In this document: one piece after another, positions 49,596 through 56,697 of the stretch
Numbering within the stretch: the first letter of the stretch is position 1
How the letters are laid out: every line of letters begins with the position of its first letter
The notes under the pieces: generated by a model
Databases searched by the model: none
What the model was told of the DNA's origin: nothing
What the model saw: the letters and a program-made list of their open reading frames with translations, nothing else
Assembly (NCBI GenBank): GCA_910577785.1
Contig: CAJTNT010000022.1
Coordinates: 1 to 64,000, forward strand
DNA length: 64,000 nucleotides
Origin: an uncultured Lachnospiraceae bacterium
GTDB taxonomy: Bacteria > Bacillota > Clostridia > Lachnospirales > Lachnospiraceae
Reading direction: 5' to 3'
Position numbers and translations under genes: made by a program

Positions 49596-49622
49596 TTAAG
49601 TATTTCGGGTTTGGTACGATAT
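49596..49622 (+). promoter_or_regulatory. Sigma-D-like promoter inside the invertible segment
   Basis: TTAA (49596-49599), 15 bases, then TACGATAT (49615-49622). The consensus of motility sigma factors is TAAA-N15-GCCGATAT. Transcription would start about 10 bases before the right inverted repeat and leave the segment rightward. The same TTAA-N15 layout occurs at 58579-58553 with a full GCCGATAT. Confidence 0.45.
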
Positions 49623-49639
49623 ATTAGGTGTAGCTAAGG

Positions 49640-49665
49640 ATACAACAATATTATAGCATTTGTTG
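49640..49665 (-). repeat. Inverted repeat, right (IRR)
   Basis: Reverse complement of IRL with one mismatch. It is extended by GG/CC so that 49638-49670 also forms a perfect 11 bp hairpin (GGATACAACAA / TTGTTGTATCC). Confidence 0.9.
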
Positions 49666-49797
49666 TATCCTATTCTGTTGTCTCATTTCACTTGAATTAT
49701 ACATGTATCCCATTCTTTTACAATATTTACCTTCTAAAAAATGTTGCATAGTTCTCTGAGGTCTAGGCATTGCACGGTTCTCTGAAGCTAAGGCATT

Positions 49798-49846
49798 ACA
49801 TTATTAATGATCCAAGGCTCTGCACATTTTCCCACGGTGCGGCGTA
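49798..49846. repeat. Dispersed repeat, copy related to 26688-26736
   Basis: Shares ATGATCCAAGGCTCTGC and the following CACGGTGC-like block with 26688-26736; about four fifths of the 49 bases agree. A TTACAATATTTACCTT stretch upstream is shared too. Nature unknown. Confidence 0.5.
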
Positions 49847-49890
49847 TTGCTCCAAGTCACTGCATATCCATCTCACTTACTGAAAGAGCC

Positions 49891-49930
49891 ATAAAAAACG
49901 GGACAAGTACCTGGATTCGATACTTGCCCC
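49891..49930 (-). terminator. Terminator downstream of the DUF3800 remnant
   Basis: On the minus strand GGGGCAAGTA and TACTTGTCCC form a stem with one mismatch, followed by GTTTTTTAT. It would end the leftward DUF3800 transcript. Confidence 0.75.
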
Positions 49931-50025
49931 ATTCATAAATTGCCTGTGCTTTTTATGGCAAATATATGACATGCATATTTTGCAGTCTTCTTATCTCTTC
50001 TCTCATTATTCTAGTTGAACCTCCT

Positions 50026-50335
50026 TCATCTTTCTAAAAAATAGAAGTATATTCTCTCAATTTCATCGGGATTGATAATATCTCTTTGAATGAAGTCTTC
50101 AAATGCCCTTTTCACAGCAATCTTATAGGCATAATCTAGATATCTTTGCTTATCTTTTTTACTCAGGTAAATTCTGTCGAGTACATTTTTCTCTCTTATT
50201 ATAACGCCAAACTTATGACAGCCATTTAGCGACCTTATCTTCTGTTCCCAGAAGAATAAGTCCTCCAAAAACAAAGCAGTCATTATGTTCTTTGTCAAAA
50301 ACACCCGACTCGTCTGAATAAACGTAAATATTCAT
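50026..50335 (-). pseudogene. DUF3800 protein remnant
   Basis: From the ATG at 50335, preceded by GAGGATTGCTT, the reading begins MNIYVYSDESGVFDKEH, the typical DUF3800 start with the D-E-S-G acidic motif, and ends after 40 residues at a stop. In another frame the product resumes with FGVIIREKNVLDRIYLSK and RQRYLDYAYKIAVKRAFEDF, the middle of the same family, then stops before the C-terminal catalytic part. So the gene has an internal deletion with frameshift and a missing end. DUF3800 proteins are RNase H-like and occur near defence genes. Confidence 0.72.
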
Positions 50336-50361
50336 AAGCAATCCTCATCTTAATATAAAGT

Positions 50362-50458
50362 AAAAAAGCCACCTGAGCGGTGGCCTCATGATCGGCGATA
50401 TTACATATCGCTTAAACGCTAATTCGATGTCATGAGTATACAGCGTATTTCTACCTGC
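50362..50458 (-). ncRNA. Candidate small RNA of about 95 nt
   Basis: A complete transcription unit without a convincing reading frame. A good promoter (50465-50493) is followed by two hairpins: a perfect GCGATAT-GTA-ATATCGC stem (50395-50411) and a GCCACC/GGTGGC stem (50368-50384) ending in six U. The unit lies between the alaS terminator and the DUF3800 remnant and runs in the same direction as that remnant. It could be a free small RNA, or a leader that ends transcription before the DUF3800 gene. Confidence 0.55.
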
Positions 50459-50464
50459 AAATAT

Positions 50465-50493
50465 ATTATATGCCATGGATGGCAAAAGTACAA
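50465..50493 (-). promoter_or_regulatory. Sigma-A promoter of the candidate small RNA
   Basis: On the minus strand TTGTAC (50493-50488) and a perfect TATAAT (50470-50465) are separated by 17 bases. Confidence 0.7.
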
Positions 50494-50531
50494 CAATAAA
50501 ATTATGATTTTTTGTGACATTTAGCAAAGTG

Positions 50532-50561
50532 AAAAAACTCCCAATGACATTGGGAGTTTTT
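50532..50561 (-). terminator. Terminator of alaS
   Basis: Stem of AAAACTCCCAATG with (T)ATTGGGAGTTTT around a short loop, followed by T-run on both strands. It lies 54 bp after the alaS stop and also protects the small RNA promoter from readthrough. The duplicated CACCCATAGATTTACAGCAGC phrase between it and alaS is a short direct repeat. Confidence 0.85.
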
Positions 50562-50614
50562 CCACATCGCACCCATAGATTTACAGCAGCTGCCCGTTCA
50601 GCACATCTATGGGT

Positions 50615-53269
50615 TTACAGCAGCTGCCCTTCCAGCGCAGCCTTCGCCTCGGCAATTGCGTCTGGGATCCCGGCAGGGTTCTTGCCGCCAGCCTGCGCCA
50701 TGTTCGGACGGCCGCCTCCGCCGCCGCCTACTTTGCCGGCAATCGCCTTGATCAAGTTCCCGGCATGGGCGCCCTTGCCCATCGCTTCCTGGGTAGCCAT
50801 CGCAATCAGGTTTACCTTGCCGTCTTTCTCAGAGGCGAGCACGACCACGCCTTCGCCTAACTTCTCCTTCAGCTGGTCGCCCAAGTCACGCAGGCCGTTC
50901 ATATCCACACCGGCCACGCTGGCGGCCAAAAGCTTCACGCCCTTGACTTCCGTCACCTGATCCATCACGTCTCCCAGGGCGTCCTGGGCTGCCTTGCTCT
51001 TTAAGGACTCATTCTCGCCCTGCAGCGCCTTCATGTCCGCCATCAGATGCTCCAGCTTCTCCACCAGCCCAGCCGGATTCGTCTTCACAATCTTGGCCGC
51101 TGCATGCAGCGTCTCTTCCAGCCTGTCATAATAGGCAAACACAGCCTCAGAGGTCAGCGCCTCAATCCTGCGCACCCCTGCGGCCACGCCGGACTCGGAG
51201 ATAATCTTAAAGGCGCTGATGCTGCTGGTATTCTCCACATGGGTACCGCCGCACAGCTCAACGGAAAAATCGCCCATTTTTACCACGCGTACGGATTCGC
51301 CGTATTTCTCCCCGAACAGCGCCATTGCCCCGGTTTTCTTGGCTTCTTCCAGGCTCATGACCTCTGTCACAACTGGCAGGGATGAGGCAATCTTGTCATT
51401 GACAATCGCCTCTACATGGGCAATCTCTTCCGGAGTCATGGCTGCAAAATGGGAAAAGTCAAAGCGCAGCCTGTCCGCATTCACATCGGAGCCGTGCTGC
51501 TCCACGTGAGTTCCCAGGACTTCCCGGAGCGCCTTCTGCAGCAAGTGGGTGGCGCTGTGGTTGCGCCCGATCAGCGCGCGCTTCTTGGCGTCCACCAGAA
51601 GCTCCGCCACATCCCCGACCTTGAACATGCCGGACGTCACCGTGCCCACATGGCCGATGCGCCCGCCGCGCAGATGGATGGTATCTTCTACCTGAAATTC
51701 GCTTTCGCCAACGCGGATGACGCCGGTATCAGCATTCTGCCCGCCCATCGTGGCATAGAAAGGCGTTTCTTTGACAATGATGGTTCCCTTCTCTCCGTCT
51801 GATAGCGCCTCTGTAATCTCCGTTTCTGTGGTCAGCACAGTAATCTCGGACTGGTGGGAGAGGCTGCCATAGCCGACAAATTCGGATGTGACCGATGGGT
51901 CAATCTCATCGTATACCGTGGCGTCCGCGCCCATGTAATTCGTTTCTTTCCTGGCGTTGCGCGCTTTCTGGCGCTGCTCCTCCATGCATTTCCCAAAGCC
52001 CTCTTCATCAATGGAAAATCCCTTTTCCTCCAGAATTTCCTGCGTCAGGTCGAGCGGGAAGCCGTAGGTGTCGTAGAGCTTGAACGCATTCTCGCCTGAC
52101 AGCACCTTTGTCCCAGCCCCTGCCATCTCTTCCTGCATTTCCGCCAGGATCGTCAGCCCCTGGTCGATGGTCTTGTCGAATTTTTCTTCCTCCTGGGTCA
52201 GTACCTTGAAGATAAATTCTTTCTTCTCCTCCAGTTCCGGATAGCCATCCTTGCTCTCAGCAATCACGGTTGCGCTCAAGGTAGCCAGGAACCTGCCCTG
52301 AATCCCCAGGAGCCTGCCATGACGGGCGGCGCGGCGGATTAAGCGCCGCAGCACATAGCCGCGCCCTTCGTTGCTGGGCATGATGCCATCGGAAATCATA
52401 AAGGTAGCGGAACGCATATGGTCTGTAATCAGGCGGATGGACACATCATCCAAATCATCAGTCTGGTATGTCTTGCCAGATACCTCGCAGACCTTGTCGC
52501 GGATGGCCTTCATGGTGTCAATGTCGAACACGGAATTGACGTCCTGCACCACCACGGCCAGGCGCTCTAAGCCCATGCCAGTATCAATGTTCTTGGTGGC
52601 CAGCTCCTCGTAATTGCCATGGCCGTCCCCGTCAAACTGGGTGAAGACATTGTTCCATACCTCCATAAAGCGGTCGCAGTCGCAGCCCACCTTGCAGTCC
52701 GGGCTGCCGCAGCCGTAAGCCTCGCCCCTGTCATAGTAGATTTCCGAACAGGGGCCGCAGGGGCCGGCGCCGTGCTCCCAGAAATTGTCGCATTTCCCAT
52801 TTTCATCGCGGTAAAAGCGGGTGATTTTCTCTGCTGGGACGCCGATTTCCTCCGTCCAAATCTGAAAAGCTTCCTCATCCTCCCCATAAATGGAAGGGTA
52901 CAGCCGCTCCGGGTCCATGCCGATCACCTCGGCCAGGAATTCCCAACTCCAGGCAATGGCCTCATGCTTAAAATAATCGCCAAAGGAAAAATTCCCCAGC
53001 ATTTCAAAAAAGGTAAGATGCCGCGCCGTCTTGCCTACATTTTCAATGTCCCCGGTGCGGATGCATTTCTGGCAGGTCGTCACCCGGTTCCTGGGCGGGA
53101 TCTCCTGCCCGGTAAAAAAAGGCTTTAAGGGAGCCATCCCCGCATTGATCAGCAGCAGGCTGTTATCATTATGCGGCACCAGGGAAAAACTCTTCATTGC
53201 CAAATGCTCTTTACTCTCAAAAAACTCCAGGTACATCCTGCGCAGTTCATTTACTCCATATTTTCTCAC
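50615..53269 (-). CDS. alaS: Alanyl-tRNA synthetase
   Basis: An 884-residue class II synthetase charging tRNA-Ala. The catalytic core begins RKYGVNELRRMYLEFF and includes TCQKCIRTGDIENVG and MLGNFSFGDYF. The editing domain has HSATHLLQKALRE and CGGTHVENTSS for zinc. The C-Ala domain ends with a GGGGGGRPNMAQAGG motif. The start is a GTG at 53269, nine bases after GGAGG, which gives the conserved N-terminus; an ATG 22 codons earlier is not supported. The upstream leader carries competing hairpins rather than a T-box. Confidence 0.97.
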   Translation of the reverse strand: MRKYGVNELRRMYLEFFESKEHLAMKSFSLVPHNDNSLLLINAGMAPLKPFFTGQEIPPRNRVTTCQKCIRTGDIENVGKTARHLTFFEMLGNFSFGDYFKHEAIAWSWEFLAEVIGMDPERLYPSIYGEDEEAFQIWTEEIGVPAEKITRFYRDENGKCDNFWEHGAGPCGPCSEIYYDRGEAYGCGSPDCKVGCDCDRFMEVWNNVFTQFDGDGHGNYEELATKNIDTGMGLERLAVVVQDVNSVFDIDTMKAIRDKVCEVSGKTYQTDDLDDVSIRLITDHMRSATFMISDGIMPSNEGRGYVLRRLIRRAARHGRLLGIQGRFLATLSATVIAESKDGYPELEEKKEFIFKVLTQEEEKFDKTIDQGLTILAEMQEEMAGAGTKVLSGENAFKLYDTYGFPLDLTQEILEEKGFSIDEEGFGKCMEEQRQKARNARKETNYMGADATVYDEIDPSVTSEFVGYGSLSHQSEITVLTTETEITEALSDGEKGTIIVKETPFYATMGGQNADTGVIRVGESEFQVEDTIHLRGGRIGHVGTVTSGMFKVGDVAELLVDAKKRALIGRNHSATHLLQKALREVLGTHVEQHGSDVNADRLRFDFSHFAAMTPEEIAHVEAIVNDKIASSLPVVTEVMSLEEAKKTGAMALFGEKYGESVRVVKMGDFSVELCGGTHVENTSSISAFKIISESGVAAGVRRIEALTSEAVFAYYDRLEETLHAAAKIVKTNPAGLVEKLEHLMADMKALQGENESLKSKAAQDALGDVMDQVTEVKGVKLLAASVAGVDMNGLRDLGDQLKEKLGEGVVVLASEKDGKVNLIAMATQEAMGKGAHAGNLIKAIAGKVGGGGGGRPNMAQAGGKNPAGIPDAIAEAKAALEGQLL

Positions 53270-53347
53270 AACAACTTTCCTCCGAATGTCTGTCATAAAT
53301 TTGCTGCAGCCCGGGCCCTGCCCAAACTGCAGCATTTTGAATGTGCT

Positions 53348-53409
53348 GGTATCACCAAATTTAAGTATCTTTCTGCTTTGGTGAGAATACTTTTAAACCG
53401 AGTGATACC
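53348..53409 (-). promoter_or_regulatory. Leader with mutually exclusive hairpins before alaS
   Basis: In transcript direction there are three segments: GGTATCAC (53409-53402), CACCAAA (53383-53377) and TTTGGTGATACC (53359-53348). The last can pair with either of the first two, but not both. The region lies 79 bases before the alaS GTG. It could be a control leader or a protein-binding site. It has no AGGGTGGNACCGCG T-box motif and no U-run. Confidence 0.4.
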
Positions 53410-53414
53410 CATTA

Positions 53415-53543
53415 TTATTCTGCCGGTGTATTGGCGTCTTTTCTGTCACGCAATTTTTTGCCGATGAAAAGTCCGCATCCAGCCACCGCCACCATTATAA
53501 TAAACTTCACTGCATACTGTGCAAAGCTTGCCAAAAAAGCCAT
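53415..53543 (-). CDS. Small single-span membrane protein, 42 residues
   Basis: The product starts MAFLASFAQYAVKFIIM and has one membrane helix (about residues 8-28) ending in a basic KKLRDRKD tail on the cytoplasmic side. A full AAGGAGGTGC site lies seven bases before the ATG. Similar tiny membrane proteins sit next to alaS or lepB in related Clostridia, as far as I recall, with no assigned role. It lies between lepB and alaS on the same strand. Confidence 0.75.
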   Translation of the reverse strand: MAFLASFAQYAVKFIIMVAVAGCGLFIGKKLRDRKDANTPAE

Positions 53544-53605
53544 GAAAGCACCTCCTTATCCTTTCTTTATCATATCATAGGATCCCCTGTTTTTCAAGTA
53601 TGGCC

Positions 53606-54610
53606 TTACTTTAAAATACGCGGATGCGGATAATAGCTGAAGGCCGCCTTGCCGATAATGGCATCCTTCTCCACAAACTGGTTCTCCCAGAACCGGGAAT
53701 CCCAGGAATCGTTGCGGTTGTCACCCATCATAAAATAACAGCCTTCCGGCACTTGGAAGGGGCCGAAATCTTCCTCAAATATCTCGCTGGTGTAATCTTG
53801 GCTGAGAGGGGAGCCATTGATGTAGATTACGCCGTCAATGCCCTCTATCGTCTCCCCAGGCAGCCCCATAATGCGCTTTAAGTAGAGAGTCTCTCCGTCA
53901 TCCGGATAAATAAAGGTCACAATATCTCCCCGCTGTGGCTCCCCAAAAGCGTATGCCAGGCGGTTGACGATAATCCTGTCCCCAGCCATTACCGTGGTCT
54001 CCATAGAGCCGGAGGGCACCTGGGCATTGGCAATAATATATTTACTCAGAAAGAAGCCGATCAGCAGCGCTACTACAACGGTAATCACATTGCTGCGCAG
54101 TTCTTTTAGGAATGTTTTTTTCTTACTTTTCTTTTTCGCGCCTTCCTCGGATTCTTCCCACTCTTCCCCGCCTTCTTTGGATTTTTCCCGTTCTTCCTTG
54201 CTGCCTTCTTCGGATTCTTCCCGTTCTTCCTCGCCTTCTTCGGATTCTTCCCGTTCTTCCTCGCCTGCTTCAGATTCTTCTTGTTCTTCCTCGCCTTCTT
54301 CGGATTCTTCCCGCCCTTCTTGCGCTTCTCTGTTGCCCTTCTGTTCTTCTTGCGCTTCTCCGCTGCCCTTCTGTTCTTCTTGCGCTTCTCTGCTGCCTTC
54401 CTCTAATCCTTCTTCTGCCCAATCCCCTATCTCTGTGTCTGCCGCTTCCTCGGCCCATCCCTCTAAATCTGCATATTCTTCCCCTTTTGCCCATGCCTCT
54501 GCTTCTGCTGCCCTCTCTGCCACAGAGTCCTCGTTCTGGGGCTCCCCATCCCCTTCTAACCTGTCCCCTCCGTCTGCCGCTTCCCCCTGTTCTTTATTCC
54601 ATTCTTCCAT
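53606..54610 (-). CDS. lepB: Signal peptidase I with a long acidic N-terminal extension
   Basis: A 334-residue type I signal peptidase. The catalytic domain is complete: membrane anchor at about 174-194, Ser202 in PSGSMETT, Lys245 in TLYLKRIMGLPGE, box E GDNRNDSWDSR. It removes signal peptides at the outer membrane face. The N-terminal 158 residues are unusual: nearly only Glu, Ala, Gly and Ser with tandem SREAQEEQKG and EESEEGEEER units, placed in the cytoplasm. Normal Firmicute SipS-type enzymes have 10-20 residues there. The ribosome binding site is weak, and a downstream start cannot be excluded although the frame stays open. Confidence 0.9.
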   Translation of the reverse strand: MEEWNKEQGEAADGGDRLEGDGEPQNEDSVAERAAEAEAWAKGEEYADLEGWAEEAADTEIGDWAEEGLEEGSREAQEEQKGSGEAQEEQKGNREAQEGREESEEGEEEQEESEAGEEEREESEEGEEEREESEEGSKEEREKSKEGGEEWEESEEGAKKKSKKKTFLKELRSNVITVVVALLIGFFLSKYIIANAQVPSGSMETTVMAGDRIIVNRLAYAFGEPQRGDIVTFIYPDDGETLYLKRIMGLPGETIEGIDGVIYINGSPLSQDYTSEIFEEDFGPFQVPEGCYFMMGDNRNDSWDSRFWENQFVEKDAIIGKAAFSYYPHPRILK

Positions 54611-54619
54611 AATATACTC

Positions 54620-55615
54620 TTACACCACTCTTTCTTTGCTATATTTCACGATCAGCAATTCCACTGCCATCCGGTCATTCAGACGCCCGGTCTTAATATC
54701 CTCTTCTGCCTGCACACAGTCCGCCACTGCCCCTTTTAGCTGCTCCAGGGGAATCCTGCCTGCCTGGGCCAGGTTCCTGCGCACTGCAAACTCTGGTATT
54801 CCTGCCTTTGCGGCAATGAATTTGGAATCATATCCCTGCCTTCTCAGTTCCTTTACCTGCTGTAAGATATGGAACTGCCTTGCAATCAGGAACAGAATAC
54901 GCATGGGCGGCTCCTTTAGTGCAAGCAGGTCATAGTAAAGCTGCAGCGCCTGTTGCTGCTTGTTCTCCACGATATGGTTGACCATCTCAAAAATCTTCCC
55001 CGTGGTCTGGGATACGCAGACAGCCTCCACGTCCTCGGCTGTGATGACGTCCCTTCCCATTGTGTAGCAGGCCAGCTTCTCCAGCTCCCTGTCAATATGG
55101 CTCATATCATTCTCGGCCTTCTCTAAGAAAAGCTCCATGACCGACTGGGTAATCTTTTTATTCTCTTTCTTCAGCCGCAGCAGGATCCACTGCACCAAAA
55201 GTTTCTCATTCTGCCTGGGAAATTCCACTGCCTTCCCCGATTTCTTGACAGCCTTGTACATCTTGCTGCGCTTATCCACCTCTTCTTCCACAAAGACAAG
55301 GCAGGCCGTGGGCGCAATTTCCTTGATATATTCTGCCAGCTCCTCGCAGGGCTGCTTGAGCTTAAAGATCCCGCTGTTTTCAATTAAAATCAGCCTGTGT
55401 TCTGCAAAAAAAGGAAGCGTCTCCGCCAGGTCTATGATTTCCCCAGGGTTGATATTCTTCCCTTCATAATAGGCAGCATTCATCGTGTCCCCCTCCCGGG
55501 ACAGCGCCTGCTGCAGCTTCTTCTTATACTGGTTCTTCAAATAGGCCTCTTCCCCATATAATAAATAGACGGGCTGGAAGCTCCCGGCCTTGATATCTGC
55601 ATCAATTGTCTTCAT
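54620..55615 (-). CDS. holA: DNA polymerase III delta subunit
   Basis: A 331-residue clamp-loader delta subunit. The N-terminal part with FQPVYLLYGEEAYLK, the central MSHIDRELEKLACY and the C-terminal FLIARQFHILQQVKEL with FAVRRNLAQA follow the HolA pattern for Firmicutes. It opens the beta clamp during replication. The ATG at 55615 follows a G-rich site; an ATG ten codons up has none. It is followed by lepB nine bases later. Confidence 0.93.
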   Translation of the reverse strand: MKTIDADIKAGSFQPVYLLYGEEAYLKNQYKKKLQQALSREGDTMNAAYYEGKNINPGEIIDLAETLPFFAEHRLILIENSGIFKLKQPCEELAEYIKEIAPTACLVFVEEEVDKRSKMYKAVKKSGKAVEFPRQNEKLLVQWILLRLKKENKKITQSVMELFLEKAENDMSHIDRELEKLACYTMGRDVITAEDVEAVCVSQTTGKIFEMVNHIVENKQQQALQLYYDLLALKEPPMRILFLIARQFHILQQVKELRRQGYDSKFIAAKAGIPEFAVRRNLAQAGRIPLEQLKGAVADCVQAEEDIKTGRLNDRMAVELLIVKYSKERVV

Positions 55616-55683
55616 AAGCCCCCCTTTCCCAGCCGTTCTTTTCATTATACTACTTAAAGAAAAGGTCTACAAGATACAAATTG

Positions 55684-55727
55684 AAAAAAATGGCTGCCGC
55701 ACTCAAATTATAATTCGTACGGCAGCC
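55684..55727 (-). terminator. Terminator after the GNAT gene
   Basis: GGCTGCCG and CGGCAGCC arms (55720-55727 with 55692-55699) close a 20-base AT-rich loop, followed on the minus strand by ATTTTTTT. It separates the GNAT gene from holA. Confidence 0.85.
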
Positions 55728-55790
55728 CTGTGACATTAGGATACTTGTAGTAAAATTTCGTTACCATTCACACTTATGCAGTTCGTATTT

Positions 55791-56612
55791 TTATATCTTG
55801 GTATCTTGCGCCGCCTGTGCCAGCTTCTGTGCGATACCCTGCTTACGGAAAATGGGCTCGACGTAGGAAATAGCGCCATTTCCCTTACAGAAAACGGACT
55901 CCCCATGGACGCCATGAAATGTGTACATCCCTACCGCGCGGTAACCGCGCTTGGCTATCAAAAACGTGATTTTGCCGTCCCGGATTGCCTGCTGGAGGCG
56001 CTGCTGCTGTTCTTCTTCCAGCGGCTGCCGGCCAAGCTCCAGCAGATATCCGTTGATCAGCTTTTTCAGCTGCCACTCATCTGGGTCGTTAAGGGCTTCG
56101 ACCGTGATGGGGATATCCTCTTTGGGGGGCAGGGCCAGCAGCGGCTCACCCCATTCATCCGCGCCGTTTTTGATAAATCCGACATTTTCCCAGAAGCGGA
56201 GACGGCGGTTATCGCCCCCATAGTTCAGTTCTGCATAGAGCGCGCCATTCTCTGCCGCCCAATCCAGCAGCGCCCTGACGCATTCCTTTCCTGTCCCGCT
56301 GCCCCGGAACTCTGGATAGACGCAAAATTCCAGGATGAAGCACTTGCCGTCCTCTGTGGTATAAATAACGGGCATGGCAAAGCCAATCTCCTGTCCGTCC
56401 CGATGGAAGAACAGGTAATGGCAGCGATCCTGCGGCCGCTCATGGAGTTTCTGTATATTCTCCCGGTATTCTGTGCCGTCCAAAAAGTATTCCCTGTCCT
56501 CATCCTCTGGATCCGGAAGGATGTCCCGCTCGAAATATGCGCGGAGCTGTTCCCAAAAAATGGCTACATCCGATTCTGCAATTGCTTCATAAACGTTAAT
56601 CTGGTTTTCCAT
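55791..56612 (-). CDS. Tandem GNAT acetyltransferase, second domain short
   Basis: A 273-residue protein. The first GNAT domain (about 1-155) has the motif A region LEFCVYPEFRGSGTGKECV and ends WENVGFIKNG. A second, related domain starts about residue 168 (ITVEALNDPDEWQLKKL) and reaches its acetyl-CoA loop at FRKQGIAQKLAQAA, but stops seven residues later, so its C-terminal half is missing. Loss by truncation is likely, though the product may still fold through domain one. The acceptor is unknown. A strong terminator follows. Confidence 0.8.
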   Translation of the reverse strand: MENQINVYEAIAESDVAIFWEQLRAYFERDILPDPEDEDREYFLDGTEYRENIQKLHERPQDRCHYLFFHRDGQEIGFAMPVIYTTEDGKCFILEFCVYPEFRGSGTGKECVRALLDWAAENGALYAELNYGGDNRRLRFWENVGFIKNGADEWGEPLLALPPKEDIPITVEALNDPDEWQLKKLINGYLLELGRQPLEEEQQQRLQQAIRDGKITFLIAKRGYRAVGMYTFHGVHGESVFCKGNGAISYVEPIFRKQGIAQKLAQAAQDTKI

Positions 56613-56697
56613 TTATTATGAAATCCTTTCCTCATCCTTCCTTGCTACGTTACCCCATCCCATTAATGAATATAAGCCTTCCTGCTTCTGCATTGCT

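Larger units (their letters stand above)
48658..49665. mobile_element. Putative invertible segment encoding its own tyrosine recombinase
   Basis: 26 bp inverted repeats with one mismatch, at 48658-48683 and 49640-49665, enclose the recombinase gene and nothing else. Each repeat is itself a partial palindrome, CAACAA...TTGTTG around a TGCTATAATA-like centre, the expected shape of a tyrosine-recombinase core site with two binding arms. Recombination between inverted sites would flip the whole 1 kb. The left end faces the csrA-like and flagellin genes. The present orientation is presumably one of two. Confidence 0.65.
49354..50025. other. Non-coding region right of the recombinase gene
   Basis: 672 bp with no supported gene. 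It contains a sigma-D-like promoter (49596-49622), the right inverted repeat (49640-49665), a dispersed repeat (49798-49846) and a leftward terminator (49891-49930). The rest is AT-rich sequence with short direct repeats such as GTTCTCTGAGG/GTTCTCTGAAG near 49751 and 49777. Confidence 0.6.

Noticed and set aside
50488..50515. Third recombinase site (GTACAACAATAAAATTAT)
   Set aside because: Only the first ten bases agree with the inverted repeats; the sequence is explained by the small RNA promoter.
50345..50572. 75-residue open frame over the small RNA region
   Set aside because: It runs through the promoter and two terminators, has no ribosome binding site and no protein similarity that I recognise.
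53336..53414. T-box riboswitch before alaS
   Set aside because: The conserved T-box core AGGGTGGNACCGCG is missing on the transcribed strand.
53964..54935. 323-residue Ser-rich open frame opposite lepB
   Set aside because: Shadow of the acidic repeat of LepB read on the other strand.
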